A stretch of DNA of 64,000 bases from Clostridiales bacterium Firm_11 (lineage in GTDB: Bacteria > Bacillota > Clostridia > Christensenellales > Aristaeellaceae). Location of the stretch: NCBI GenBank assembly GCA_001604105.1, contig LVAQ01000008.1, forward strand, positions 38,405 through 102,404. The letters are read 5' to 3'. The translations under genes were made by a program, and so were the position numbers. The notes beneath the pieces were generated by a model. That model did not search any database. It had not been told where the DNA came from and saw only the letters and a list, made by a program, of their open reading frames with translations. This document shows, piece by piece, positions 37,619 to 46,683 of the stretch. Numbering within the stretch: position 1 is the first letter of the stretch; every line of letters begins with the position of its first letter.

Positions 37619-38775
37619 ACCTTTGCCTCCTTGCCCGCCTTGACGCCCCGTTTATGCTCGCCGCCAAAAACCCAGCGGCGCTGCACATAGTAACTGAGGA
37701 AAAACAGCATGATGTCCACCGGAATTTTGACCAGATTATCGCTCCAGCCAAACCAGATGTGCAGCGCGCTGGTCAGCCATGCGGAAAGCCCCACGATGAC
37801 CACCACCGTGCACGCATAGCGCAAGAAGGTGCCCAGAAACTTCTCATGGCTGAAGAATACCAGCTTTTTATTCACCAGATAATTGAAGACGGAGCTCGCA
37901 ACACGCGCCAGCAGCGCGGCCACCGCGATGCGGGCGATCACCCGCATGGGCAGGAAGCGGATGTATGTGTTCAGCGCGGGCGCATATTCCCGCAGCAGCT
38001 CATTCAAAATGAGGTAGAGGGTATAATCCACGGTAAAGCTGGCGACGGACGCAGCCAGGAAGCGGAAAAACCGTGAGAGGATCACCCGATAGATGCGCCA
38101 GCTATCCCGCACCGGATGAAAATGGCTGCCCTCGTTATTATTCTCATACACCGTTTCAATGGGCAGCGCGCGGATGGCAATCTGATCAATGGAGCAGTCG
38201 ATCAACTGGTTCATCTCATATTCATAATGGTCGCCCTTGGTTTTAAGAAAACGCGGCATCAGCGCACGGGCAAAGCCGCGCAGGCCGGTTTGCGTATCAG
38301 TAACCCGCTGGCCGTACAGCGCTTGAAAAACCACCGAGGTGATGCGGTTGCCCATGCGGCTTTTGGCGGGCACATGACGCAGCGAAAAATCTCGGCTGCC
38401 CAGCAAGATACCCTCGCCATTTTCGTGCAGGGCATCGGCCATGCGCAGGGTATCGGGCACGGTATGCTGGCCGTCGCTATCGGCGGTGATCACAAACGCG
38501 CATTGCGGGCATGCTTCCACCAGGTACGCAAGGCCGGTACGCAGCGCATAGCCCTTACCGTGGTTATCCGCATAGCGGATTACATGCACCGTCTCCTCAT
38601 CAGGCGTTCCCAGACTGTCAAAAATCGGGGTATATGCATCGCCGGAGCCATCATCCACGATGATAATCCGTACAAACCCAGCCTCCCGCAGCGCGGCTAC
38701 ATACGGGGGCAGCTTATCGTTGGGTTGATAACTGGGAATCAGGATGGCTGTATCCTTTGCGTTTTGATTTGTCAT
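37615..38775 (-). CDS. GT2 glycosyltransferase fused to a GtrA-like membrane domain
   Basis: A 386-residue protein. The N-terminal GT2 domain begins AILIPSYQPNDKLPPYV, with IIIVDDGSGDAYTPIF, GKGYALRTGL and FVITADSDGQHTVPDTL (the DxD). The C-terminal ~140 residues form four hydrophobic helices of the GtrA type (ASFTVDYTLYLILNELL; YLVNKKLVFFSHEKF; VQRRWVFGG). Such fusions make polyprenyl-phosphate sugars and flip them for wall or teichoic acid decoration. AAAGGATAATACC precedes the ATG. It forms a unit with the two downstream glycosidases. Confidence 0.92.
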   Translation of the reverse strand: MTNQNAKDTAILIPSYQPNDKLPPYVAALREAGFVRIIIVDDGSGDAYTPIFDSLGTPDEETVHVIRYADNHGKGYALRTGLAYLVEACPQCAFVITADSDGQHTVPDTLRMADALHENGEGILLGSRDFSLRHVPAKSRMGNRITSVVFQALYGQRVTDTQTGLRGFARALMPRFLKTKGDHYEYEMNQLIDCSIDQIAIRALPIETVYENNNEGSHFHPVRDSWRIYRVILSRFFRFLAASVASFTVDYTLYLILNELLREYAPALNTYIRFLPMRVIARIAVAALLARVASSVFNYLVNKKLVFFSHEKFLGTFLRYACTVVVIVGLSAWLTSALHIWFGWSDNLVKIPVDIMLFFLSYYVQRRWVFGGEHKRGVKAGKEAKV

Positions 38776-38815
38776 TGGTATTATCCTTTCGTAAACCAGA
38801 CGGCAGCTTGCCATG

Positions 38816-40336
38816 CTAGTTGTTCAGGTTTGTATCCAGATAATCGCTCAGCAGGGGTGTCCAATCTTCTCCCGTCACGCCGGCAAGCAAAGTTTCAAAA
38901 TCTGCCCTGGTGGCGCTGGCAAAGGCATAGCGCTCGTAGTATAAGGCCAGAAAATCATTCAATCCGCCCTCCAGCGCCAGATCCAGCGCGATCATGGCCG
39001 CGCCGCCGCGTCCATGCACCACCACACGGTACTCGCTCCAGTCTCCGAAATAATCGATGGGGCTGCCCGGCGTAACGCCGCGCGGGATGGTCACGCGCAT
39101 GGCCGTTTCCAGACGCTCGTAGGCCAGCGCTTCACGCGCGGCTTTCCCCTTGCGCATCTCCCAGTATTCCAGCAGGGAGAACTCGCAAAGCGCTTCATCC
39201 TGCCAAGGTTGGTTGTATTGATCCGTGCCGATGAGCGTTCCCCACCATTGGTGCGCCACCTCGCGGGCAACCAGTTGCTCCAGCGCATCTCCGCCGGCAT
39301 CAACAACGCTTTTTGACACCATGCCAAGCGCGGGATAAGCCATGCTGTCAAAGGGAATCGTCGTTTCGCAGAGGGTATAGGCAGGGTAGGGGTAGGCGCC
39401 GTAGCGCGCTTCATAGCAGGCCAGCGCGGCAGCGACATACGTAAGCAGCGAACGGGCATGCGCGGTGCTTTTCGCGTACGCCATCACCAGCACGCCGTTG
39501 TGCCTCATGTGTGCCTGTTTCCATTCATGGCTGATGCACAGGGCAAAATCCCGCACAGCCGGGGCGTACAGGCGTACGGTTTCCAGGCCGTCCTCAAGCA
39601 TCTGGGAAACCGGGGCGGCGCTGCCCGCCACGGCATAACCCTGCGGCAACGACAAGCGTACCTCGTAGTTGCGGCACTCGCTGCTGAACGGCTCGCCAAT
39701 AGAAAAATAGGCATCCGTGACGTACGCACCCGCCACGTACGGCGCGGGTATCAGGAAAGCGTTCCCCAGCGAATACACCCCGTCGCTCGCCCCAAAGCGA
39801 TGCGCGGCCTCAGGGATGTAGACTGTATACACGGCTTCCAGCGTCAGCGCTTCGCCCGCGCCCCATACCATGGGCAAGGCAAGCTCCATGACGGTTCCCG
39901 CGTCATCGGTATAGGCATAGGCCTGATCGGTTACGCCCAGCCCCTGCATGGCAACGCGCATGGCGCTGATGGTCAGGTAACCTTCGGAGAACCCATCCGC
40001 GTAACAGGCGTCATATAGCTCCTCGGTGGCGGCCGGGGAGGTTTCCTCGCTGGCAAAAGCATTGGCGTGCGCACGCAAAACCAGCAGCTGTTGCGCCTTG
40101 CCTGTGCGGTTGGTCAGCGTCATGCGCTGGGTGACCTGCACCGTTCGCTTTGCCGGATCAAACACCGCGTCCACGGCCACATCATCCAGCCCTTGCGCGG
40201 CGGCCAGCAGTTGAGCGGTGGGTTCATCGGGCAGGGGTTGCGTTCTTGGCCATAGCAAATAAGCAACCGCCGCAAGCACGACCAGTGCCAGCGCGGCAGC
40301 CAGCAACAGCCGTACCCGCGCGCCGGGCATCGCCAT
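38816..40336 (-). CDS. M1-peptidase-like membrane-anchored protein with altered zinc motif
   Basis: A 506-residue protein with one N-terminal membrane helix (LLLAAALALVVLAAVAYLLW) and an extracytoplasmic M1-like region. The zinc motif HExxH reads RExxH (LVAREVAHQWWGTLIG; Arg358, Glu359, His362), while the distal glutamate is present in PWQDEALCEFSLLEY (Glu381). The aminopeptidase GxMEN motif is not seen. Loss of the first zinc His suggests a non-catalytic binding or scaffold role, or a different metal site. ATG 40336 follows AAGGGAGG. A TATAAT at 40372-40367 may be its -10 box, with a weak -35. Confidence 0.8.
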   Translation of the reverse strand: MAMPGARVRLLLAAALALVVLAAVAYLLWPRTQPLPDEPTAQLLAAAQGLDDVAVDAVFDPAKRTVQVTQRMTLTNRTGKAQQLLVLRAHANAFASEETSPAATEELYDACYADGFSEGYLTISAMRVAMQGLGVTDQAYAYTDDAGTVMELALPMVWGAGEALTLEAVYTVYIPEAAHRFGASDGVYSLGNAFLIPAPYVAGAYVTDAYFSIGEPFSSECRNYEVRLSLPQGYAVAGSAAPVSQMLEDGLETVRLYAPAVRDFALCISHEWKQAHMRHNGVLVMAYAKSTAHARSLLTYVAAALACYEARYGAYPYPAYTLCETTIPFDSMAYPALGMVSKSVVDAGGDALEQLVAREVAHQWWGTLIGTDQYNQPWQDEALCEFSLLEYWEMRKGKAAREALAYERLETAMRVTIPRGVTPGSPIDYFGDWSEYRVVVHGRGGAAMIALDLALEGGLNDFLALYYERYAFASATRADFETLLAGVTGEDWTPLLSDYLDTNLNN

Positions 40337-40512
40337 AGGTCGCCCTCCCTTGCCTGCTTTTGGCATATTATACCACGAAAGCTATGGCATTGCACGCTTT
40401 CCGGCGGCGGTAAGCGTATTTGTAACATCTGCGCATTTCCGCGGCGAAAATTGCCGCGCAGCTGTGCCTGTCGATCCCAAATCGGCAAACGGGAGAATCC
40501 CCTGTTTGCTTC

Positions 40513-40538
40513 AAAAAGCCAACCCGCAGGCGGGTTTG
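40513..40538 (-). terminator. Terminator downstream of alaS
   Basis: Minus-strand AACCCGC / GCGGGTT hairpin followed by GGCTTTTTG, about 160 bp past the alaS stop. The rest of the 359-bp gap (40337-40695) shows only the possible -10 box at 40367-40372. Confidence 0.6.
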
Positions 40539-40695
40539 CACATCGTCCAGCTTCTTGGTTTGCAACGTTTTGTTCAGCGGGCGAGTAGCCCGGATGGGTT
40601 GCCAAAGAAGCCGCGGCAGCTTGTGGCCGGGGTTTATGACAAACTATCTGCGCAGCGGATGCATGCGGGGGCACCCTGCCGCAGGCGCCTGATGG

Positions 40696-42498
40696 TTACG
40701 ATTCGCTTTTTGCGCCGATGATTGCCTTGATGCGGCGCACGCCGGAGGAGGAGCTTTCTTCTTTCTGAATGGTGAATGAAACCAGATCGCCGGTATTTTC
40801 CGCATGGGGGCCGCCGCAGATCTCCTTGCTGAAATCCCCCATGGTATAGACCTTGACCATCTCACCGTACTTGCTTTCAAACAGGCCGATCGCGCCCACA
40901 TCCTTCGCCTGGGCTACGGTCATCTCTTCATAGGAGATGGGCATTTTGGCGGCGATTACGTCATTAACGAGCTTTTGCACCTGCTCGATCTCTTCTTTGG
41001 TCATCTTGCGGCCAAAGGAGAAGTCAAACCGCAGGCGTTCGGGCGTGATGTTGGAGCCTTTTTGGGCAACCTCCGCCCCCAGCACGGTACGCAGCGCCTG
41101 ATGCAGAAGATGCGTGGCGGTGTGCAGCCGCGTGGTCTGCTCGCTGTGATCGGCAAGGCCGCCCTTGAACACCGCATCGGAGCCCGCCTGGCTGGTTTCC
41201 TGATGTTTTTTGAAGCAGGCTTCGTAGCCTTCTTTATCCACCGTCAGCCCGCGCTCCCTGGCCAGCTCCAGCGTCATTTCCACGGGGAAACCATAGGTAT
41301 CATACAGGTGGAAAGCGCTTTCGCCGTCGATGACCGTGCCGGTCAGGCGCGCGGTGATCTTATCAAACTCATGGTTGCCCTGCTTCAAGGTCTTGTCAAA
41401 GCGGTTTTCTTCCATTGCCAGCTGATCCAGCACAAATTTTGCGTTCCGGCGCAGCTCCGGGTACACGCCTTCGTACTGCGCGATAATCACAGTGGCGATT
41501 TCGCCCGTAAAGCCCACCGGCAACCCAAGCTCCATCCCGTAGCGCACCGCGCGGCGAATCAGGCGGCGCAGCACGTAGCCCTGTCCTGCGTTGGATGGGC
41601 TCATGCCGCGGTCATCACCCAAGATGAAGGTGCTGGTGCGCATATGGTCGCCCACAATGCGAAACGCCTTGGTAACCGCTTCGCTTTCGCCGTATGTTTT
41701 GCCGGAGAGTTCCGCAATCTTGCCCAGGATATTTTCAAACAGATCCGTCTCATACACGCTCTTTTTGCCGGTAAGCACGCAAATGGTGCGCTCCAGCCCC
41801 ATGCCCGTATCTACGTTCATCTGCGCCAGCGGCTCAAAGGTGCCATCCGCCTTTTTGTTATACTGCATAAACACATCGTTCCAGATTTCCAGATACCGCC
41901 CGCAGGAACACGCGGGCGAGCAATCCGGCCCGCAAGGCTCCCGATCGGTGATGATGAACATCTCACTGTCCGGCCCGCAGGGGCCGGTAAGCCCCGCGGG
42001 ACCCCACCAGTTGTTTTCCTTAGGCAGGAAAAAGATGCGATCATCCGGCACACCGCAGGCGCGCCACAGGTCGGCGCTCTCATCATCGCGCGGGCAATCT
42101 TCATCACCCGCGAATACGGAAAAAGCCAGTTTTTCCTTGGGCAGTCCAAGATACTCCTCGCTGGTCAAAAACTCCCAGCTCCAGGGAATCATCTCTTTTT
42201 TGAAATAATCGCCCAGCGACCAGTTGCCAAGCATCTCAAAAAACGTCAGGTGGCTGAAGTCGCCCACATCATCGATATCGCCGGTACGCACACACTTTTG
42301 CACATCCGTCAGCCGTGTTCCTGCCGGGTGCTTCTGCCCCAGCAGATACGGCACCAGCGGATGCATGCCCGCCGTGGTGAAAAGCACCGTCGGGTCATTT
42401 TCTGGAATCAGCGAGGCGCTGGAAATCACGGCATGGCCTTTATCCTGGAAAAACTGGAGAAACATCGAGCGTAGTTCGGCGGCGGTAGTGGGTTTCAT
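40696..42498 (-). CDS. alaS: Alanine--tRNA ligase, short form
   Basis: Charges tRNA-Ala. It is 600 residues, whereas standard bacterial AlaRS is about 870. The class II core is present (FLQFFQDKGH, DPTVLFTTAGMHPLVPYLLG, DVGDFSHLTFFEMLGNWSLGDYFKKE, NMDT-like MNVDTGMGLER), and so are the editing-site ligands HTATH (459-463) and CGGPH (561-565). Two parts are missing: the beta-barrel subdomain normally between FxG and HxxxH (only about 10 residues separate them), and the entire C-terminal DHHA1/C-Ala region after the SAD domain. ATG 42498 follows GAAGGAGAG. No T-box was found upstream. Confidence 0.93.
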   Translation of the reverse strand: MKPTTAAELRSMFLQFFQDKGHAVISSASLIPENDPTVLFTTAGMHPLVPYLLGQKHPAGTRLTDVQKCVRTGDIDDVGDFSHLTFFEMLGNWSLGDYFKKEMIPWSWEFLTSEEYLGLPKEKLAFSVFAGDEDCPRDDESADLWRACGVPDDRIFFLPKENNWWGPAGLTGPCGPDSEMFIITDREPCGPDCSPACSCGRYLEIWNDVFMQYNKKADGTFEPLAQMNVDTGMGLERTICVLTGKKSVYETDLFENILGKIAELSGKTYGESEAVTKAFRIVGDHMRTSTFILGDDRGMSPSNAGQGYVLRRLIRRAVRYGMELGLPVGFTGEIATVIIAQYEGVYPELRRNAKFVLDQLAMEENRFDKTLKQGNHEFDKITARLTGTVIDGESAFHLYDTYGFPVEMTLELARERGLTVDKEGYEACFKKHQETSQAGSDAVFKGGLADHSEQTTRLHTATHLLHQALRTVLGAEVAQKGSNITPERLRFDFSFGRKMTKEEIEQVQKLVNDVIAAKMPISYEEMTVAQAKDVGAIGLFESKYGEMVKVYTMGDFSKEICGGPHAENTGDLVSFTIQKEESSSSGVRRIKAIIGAKSES

Positions 42499-42580
42499 GG
42501 TTCTCTCTCCTTCATCTATCTGCAATCAGGGGCTTCCCGCATCATGTTGGCGCAGGGCTTATGGCGCGGCATAATACCGT

Positions 42581-42610
42581 ATTATATCGGAATCGGCTTG
42601 GGAATGTCAA
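42581..42610 (-). promoter_or_regulatory. Promoter of alaS
   Basis: Minus-strand TTGACA (42610-42605), 18-nt spacer, TATAAT (42586-42581): both boxes perfect, 83 bp before the start codon. Confidence 0.82.
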
Positions 42611-42721
42611 TCATTCCGCGGTTTGCGCCCATGGCAGCGCGGTGTATGCCATGGCCGCCCCAGCGGCAGCGGCAGCGGCAGCGGCAAGGCTGGCGTTTGC
42701 GGCCGCGTGACCACCCATGCA

Positions 42722-42750
42722 TTGCTTTTTGCGCATGTTTGCGCTATCAT
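42722..42750 (+). promoter_or_regulatory. Promoter of the FakA-like small gene
   Basis: TTGCTT (42722-42727), 17-nt spacer, TATCAT (42745-42750), 56 bp upstream of the start codon. Confidence 0.55.
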
Positions 42751-42805
42751 GGGCGCATGGCCTGCGCACATGCGGGCATACTTCAAAAAGTAAAGGGGTG
42801 CGCCC

Positions 42806-43057
42806 ATGCTGGAATTTAAGTTTGATACCCAACTGCTCATCGAAGGGCAAGGTCTATCCGAGGACGCCATCGGTGATTACATCACCGCAAACATCGAAGG
42901 GGATTGCCTGCTGGCCGTCGGCGATGAAGATCTCATCAAGGTTCACTTTCACACCAACACGCCCTGGAAGCTGCTGGAATACTGCTGTACCCTCGGGGAA
43001 ATCTATGATGTGGTCATCGAAAACATGGAACGTCAGGAAGCCGGGTTAAAAGGCTGA
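42806..43057 (+). CDS. Small stand-alone protein resembling the central domain of FakA (YloV)
   Basis: An 83-residue protein. YITANIEGDCLLAVGDEDLIKVHFHTNTPWKLLEY followed by GEIYDVVIENMERQ closely resembles the segment of FakA (fatty acid kinase, DAK2 family) that follows its kinase domain, where 'VKVHVHTxxPgxvLeya' is conserved. No kinase domain is present. AAAGGGG precedes the ATG, and a promoter and terminator bracket the gene, so it is an independent transcription unit, not a fragment. It might bind the FakB partner or a kinase subunit encoded elsewhere. Confidence 0.75.
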   Translation: MLEFKFDTQLLIEGQGLSEDAIGDYITANIEGDCLLAVGDEDLIKVHFHTNTPWKLLEYCCTLGEIYDVVIENMERQEAGLKG

Positions 43058-43078
43058 TCCGGCTTTACGGGCACATGA

Positions 43079-43117
43079 AAAGGGAAGCGAGGGCGTAGAC
43101 CCGCGCTTCCCTTTTCG
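43079..43117 (+). terminator. Terminator of the FakA-like gene
   Basis: AAAGGGAAGCG pairs with CGCTTCCCTTTT across a short loop, 22 bp past the stop. The following 226 bp to the ManA fusion contain nothing I recognise. Confidence 0.8.
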
Positions 43118-43343
43118 ATTGTGTAGGGCGTCAGGCTATGCGGTACCTCCACACGATGCCATCAGCGCACAAAACAAACCCATGCGCTTCGCTTGCAAGC
43201 CGCTTATTGCCAGCGCGCTTACGCCGTCGGCGAAGGGCGAATAGCACACACGCTGCCTTCCAGTGCGCAGAATAGGTCGCAACGGCTTTGCCCCTTCGGC
43301 GTATACGCCCGAATAGTCCGTATCTTCCTGTGCCTCCCTGTTT

Positions 43344-44807
43344 CTATCGCTTACCGGCACGGGCAATCAACGCCCTGCCTTGGCCTTTGACCCAAAGCGC
43401 CGGGCTGCGCGCGGCAATCAGCACGCTTTCGCCTGCCTGCAATGCCATTTCCGCACCCTCCCAGCAGAGGGTCAGCGCGTCCAGCGCTGTAAACATGCGA
43501 AAACTGTCCGTGCATGCCGTCAGTTGCAGCGTCCCCTGCACACACGCGCATACCAGCCCAAACGCGGGTACGTCCAGCACCGTATGCTCGCCAGCCGCTT
43601 CCGGCTGCGGGATGCGCGCGCGCAACCCCCTGAGCGCGGGGTCGATTACCTCCAGCGATTGACGAATGTGCAGCGCCCGTTTCTGCCCCTGCGCATTAAC
43701 GCGGTTATAATCCCACAGGCGGTAGGTAACATCGCTGGATTGCTGTATCTCGTACAGCGTAATGCCTTCGCCGATTGCATGAACCATCCCGCTGGGCATG
43801 TACAGCACATCCCCGGCCATTACCTTGACGGTGGCAATCATCCCCGCCACATCGCCGCCGCCTGTAAGCGCCTTCTCCAGCGCCGCAAGCGTTACGCCAT
43901 CGCGCAGCCCATAGCACAGTTCCGCGCCTTCCTGCGCGTGCAGGATCACCCACGCTTCCGTTTTTCCCAGTTTGCCCTCCTGCGCCATGGCATACGCGTC
44001 ATCCGGATGCACCTGCACGCTCAGGCTCCCCTTGGCGGATAGCAGTTTGAGCAGCAGCGGAAAAGGCGACTCATTCCCCTTGCCCACCAGCGCCGCGCCA
44101 TCCATCGCAATCAGCTCCGGCAGTGTTTCGCCAACCTCTGTTCTGCTTTCCAGCCCGGGGATGCAGCTGATCTCCAGCGCTTCCCCCGTACGCGGATCGG
44201 GGATATCTTTACCGTAGCGGGTACGCAGCGTATCCCCGCCCCAGGGCGTTTGCTCACCGTAGCGGTACGCGGGGCGCATGCGCGTGGGCAGTAGCGGGCA
44301 ATCCGGCGTAATGGGCGCTTCAAAGCAATGGTAAGGCTCCGGGAAATGCGGCAGGCGGAAGGTGCCCGCTTCCCGCGTGGTGGTTGCGGCAAACAGCTTG
44401 CGCGCGCGTTCGTTTTGGGCGTAGGTATCCACGCGGAAGCAATCACAGCCCAGCGCCGCGCCCTGCTCCCGGGCAAAAGCGACAATCGTTTTGCCAACGC
44501 CCCTGCCGCCATGCTCCGGCAGCAGTGCCACGCGGTGCAGGCAGGCAGGCCTGACCCCATAGCGCCAGCCGATGCCCTCGTATTCTTCCCCCTGCCCTAC
44601 GCACAACGCAAACACGGCAATCATACGCCCTTCCGCCGTAACGCGGTACAGGCGCCCCAGCGCAACATCCTCGGCGAGGATATCCTCACGCGGGTAACGT
44701 CCCCACGTCCACTGCATCAGCCCGCGCGCCTGCATATCCTCAATGGCCGCGCGATAGAGGGCATACACCGCCTGTAGTTCGTCCTGCCTTACCAGCGCTA
44801 TATCCAT
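43344..44807 (-). CDS. Fusion of GNAT acetyltransferase and type I mannose-6-phosphate isomerase
   Basis: A 487-residue two-domain protein. Residues about 1-165 are a GNAT domain (LHRVALLPEHGGRGVGKTIV is the acetyl-CoA loop, AQNERARKLF follows). Residues about 185-487 are a cupin-type phosphomannose isomerase with zinc ligands in SVQVHPDDAYA, GKTEAWVIL and SGMVHAIGEG, then YEIQQSSDVTYRLWDY. The isomerase interconverts mannose-6-P and fructose-6-P. The start at 44807 overlaps the stop of the ABC transporter gene (TAATG). One uninterrupted frame spans both domains. What the GNAT acetylates is unknown. Confidence 0.88.
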   Translation of the reverse strand: MDIALVRQDELQAVYALYRAAIEDMQARGLMQWTWGRYPREDILAEDVALGRLYRVTAEGRMIAVFALCVGQGEEYEGIGWRYGVRPACLHRVALLPEHGGRGVGKTIVAFAREQGAALGCDCFRVDTYAQNERARKLFAATTTREAGTFRLPHFPEPYHCFEAPITPDCPLLPTRMRPAYRYGEQTPWGGDTLRTRYGKDIPDPRTGEALEISCIPGLESRTEVGETLPELIAMDGAALVGKGNESPFPLLLKLLSAKGSLSVQVHPDDAYAMAQEGKLGKTEAWVILHAQEGAELCYGLRDGVTLAALEKALTGGGDVAGMIATVKVMAGDVLYMPSGMVHAIGEGITLYEIQQSSDVTYRLWDYNRVNAQGQKRALHIRQSLEVIDPALRGLRARIPQPEAAGEHTVLDVPAFGLVCACVQGTLQLTACTDSFRMFTALDALTLCWEGAEMALQAGESVLIAARSPALWVKGQGRALIARAGKR

Positions 44808-46573
44808 TATGCTTCCTCCGTATACATCTGGTACAATCTTGCGTACAAGCCCCCCGCTGCCATCAGTTGCTTGTGGGTGCCGCGCTCCTCCACGCCCTGA
44901 TCGGTCAGCACCCATATGGTGGTTGCGTTTTTAATGGTGGTCAGCCGATGCGCGATCACAAATGTGGTGCGCCCTACCGCCAGCTTGTCCAGGGACTGCT
45001 GCACCACGCGCTCGCTCTCATTATCCAGCGCGCTGGTAGCTTCGTCCAGCACCAGGATGGGCGGGTTTTTCAGGAACACGCGCGCGATGGAGATGCGCTG
45101 CTTCTGCCCGCCGGACAGCCGCACGCCGCGCTCCCCCACATACGTCTGGTAGCCGTTGGGCAGTTCCCGGATGAACGCATCCGCGCCCGCCATCTCCGCG
45201 GCGCGCTCCACCTGCTGCGGCGTGGCCTCCGGCGAGCCATAGATAATGTTATCATACACCGTACCGGCAAAAAGGTACACATCCTGCTGTACCACGCCGA
45301 TGTTTTCCCGCAGGCTGCGCTGGGTCAGGGTGGTAATATCCTTGCCATCGATCAGGATACGCCCGCCCGAAAGGTTGTAGAATCGGGGGATCAGGTTGCA
45401 CAGCGTCGTTTTTCCGCCGCCGCTGGGACCCACCAGCGCCACGCGCTCTCCCGCCTTGACAGAAAGGTTCAGATCCGCCAGCACATCCCGCTCGTTATCG
45501 CTATAGTGAAAACTTACATGGTCAAAGGTTACATCCCCGTGCACATCGGTCAGCTCGGTCGCGTCCGGCGCATCCTCAATATCCGGTTTTTCATCCATAA
45601 TGGCGCTGAAGCGCTCAATGCCCGTCATACCGCGTTGGAACTGCTCCATAAAATCCACAATGCGCCGGATGGAGGTCAGCAGCGTTGCGATAAACAGCAG
45701 GAAGGCGACGTAATCACCGGCGGCAATCTTCCCTTCCGCCAGAAACAGCGCGCCCAGCACCACCACAATGATGTACATCAGCCCGTCAAAGATGCGCGTC
45801 ATCGTATGGAATCCAGCCATGATGTAGAACGTTCTGCGGCCGATGCGCACGAAAACCGCATTGCTGCCTTCGAATTTCTCCAGTTCGCGCGGCTCGGCGG
45901 CAAAGCTTTTAACAACGCGGATGCCCAGCAGGCTATCCTGCACCTGCGCGTTGATTTCCCCAAGCTGGCTCCGGCGGTCGGCAAACGCCTTGCGCATATG
46001 CTTGTTAAAGATACGCGTAAAGAACAGCATCAGCGGCAGCGTCGCAAATACAATCAACGTCAGCACAGGATTGATGCCAATGAGAATCACAAAGGTAGCC
46101 ACCAGCTTGATGGCCGCAATCAAAAACTCCTCGGGGCAGTGGTGGGCAAACTCGGTAATCTCAAACAGGTCATTGGTGATACGGCTCATGATTTGCCCGA
46201 CTTTGGCGGTGCTGTAGTAGGAAAAACCGAGGGTGTGCAGGTGCTTGAACATATCCATGCGCATATCCCGCTCCATGTACACGCCCATGATGTGCCCCTG
46301 CGAGTTCATGTAAAAGGACGCGCCCGCATCAATAATGCGCAGGGCGATGTAAAACACGCCAACGCGCAGCACATAGGGCACGGTAAGCTGGGTGATATCT
46401 GTGGTGGCCAGCTGCGTGATGTTGCGCACAATCAACGGCAGCACGATTTCACAGAGCGTGGTGAGCGCGGCAAAGAACATATCCAGCGTAAGGATGGGCA
46501 GGTATCGTTTGTAATAAGGCAGAAAGCGTTTTAAGAGCGCAGATGTGCGCATCGTACGTGTCGAGTTCTCCAT
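44807..46573 (-). CDS. ABC transporter, fused permease and ATPase
   Basis: A 588-residue half-transporter of the exporter type: six-helix membrane domain (residues about 1-320), then the ATPase with Walker A VGPSGGGKTTLCNLI near residue 375, Q-loop, signature VRLSGGQKQRISIA, Walker B ILVLDEATSALD and the switch His in VIAHRLTTI. It would work as a homodimer since no partner is adjacent. AAGGAG precedes the ATG. It resembles MsbA/multidrug exporters of Clostridia; substrate unknown. Confidence 0.93.
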   Translation of the reverse strand: MENSTRTMRTSALLKRFLPYYKRYLPILTLDMFFAALTTLCEIVLPLIVRNITQLATTDITQLTVPYVLRVGVFYIALRIIDAGASFYMNSQGHIMGVYMERDMRMDMFKHLHTLGFSYYSTAKVGQIMSRITNDLFEITEFAHHCPEEFLIAAIKLVATFVILIGINPVLTLIVFATLPLMLFFTRIFNKHMRKAFADRRSQLGEINAQVQDSLLGIRVVKSFAAEPRELEKFEGSNAVFVRIGRRTFYIMAGFHTMTRIFDGLMYIIVVVLGALFLAEGKIAAGDYVAFLLFIATLLTSIRRIVDFMEQFQRGMTGIERFSAIMDEKPDIEDAPDATELTDVHGDVTFDHVSFHYSDNERDVLADLNLSVKAGERVALVGPSGGGKTTLCNLIPRFYNLSGGRILIDGKDITTLTQRSLRENIGVVQQDVYLFAGTVYDNIIYGSPEATPQQVERAAEMAGADAFIRELPNGYQTYVGERGVRLSGGQKQRISIARVFLKNPPILVLDEATSALDNESERVVQQSLDKLAVGRTTFVIAHRLTTIKNATTIWVLTDQGVEERGTHKQLMAAGGLYARLYQMYTEEA

Positions 46574-46683
46574 ACAGGCTCCTTGTTTTCAATTTTTCAT
46601 TGTGAAGAGTTGCCACATGCCTGTGGAATGATAATGCGGATGAGAAGCGCCCGGGATGGTCGCCTGCGGCGCTGTGTGTTTGG

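Noticed and set aside
40804..42474. A 556-codon plus-strand open frame opposite alaS
   Set aside because: Shadow of alaS; no recognisable protein features or ribosome binding site.
42499..42610. T-box before alaS
   Set aside because: The 112-bp region has a perfect promoter but no TGGNACCGCG core or terminator hairpin.
44867..46534. A 555-codon plus-strand open frame opposite the ABC transporter
   Set aside because: It is a shadow of the GC-rich coding sequence on the other strand, with biased composition and no motif; the minus-strand frame has all ABC signatures.
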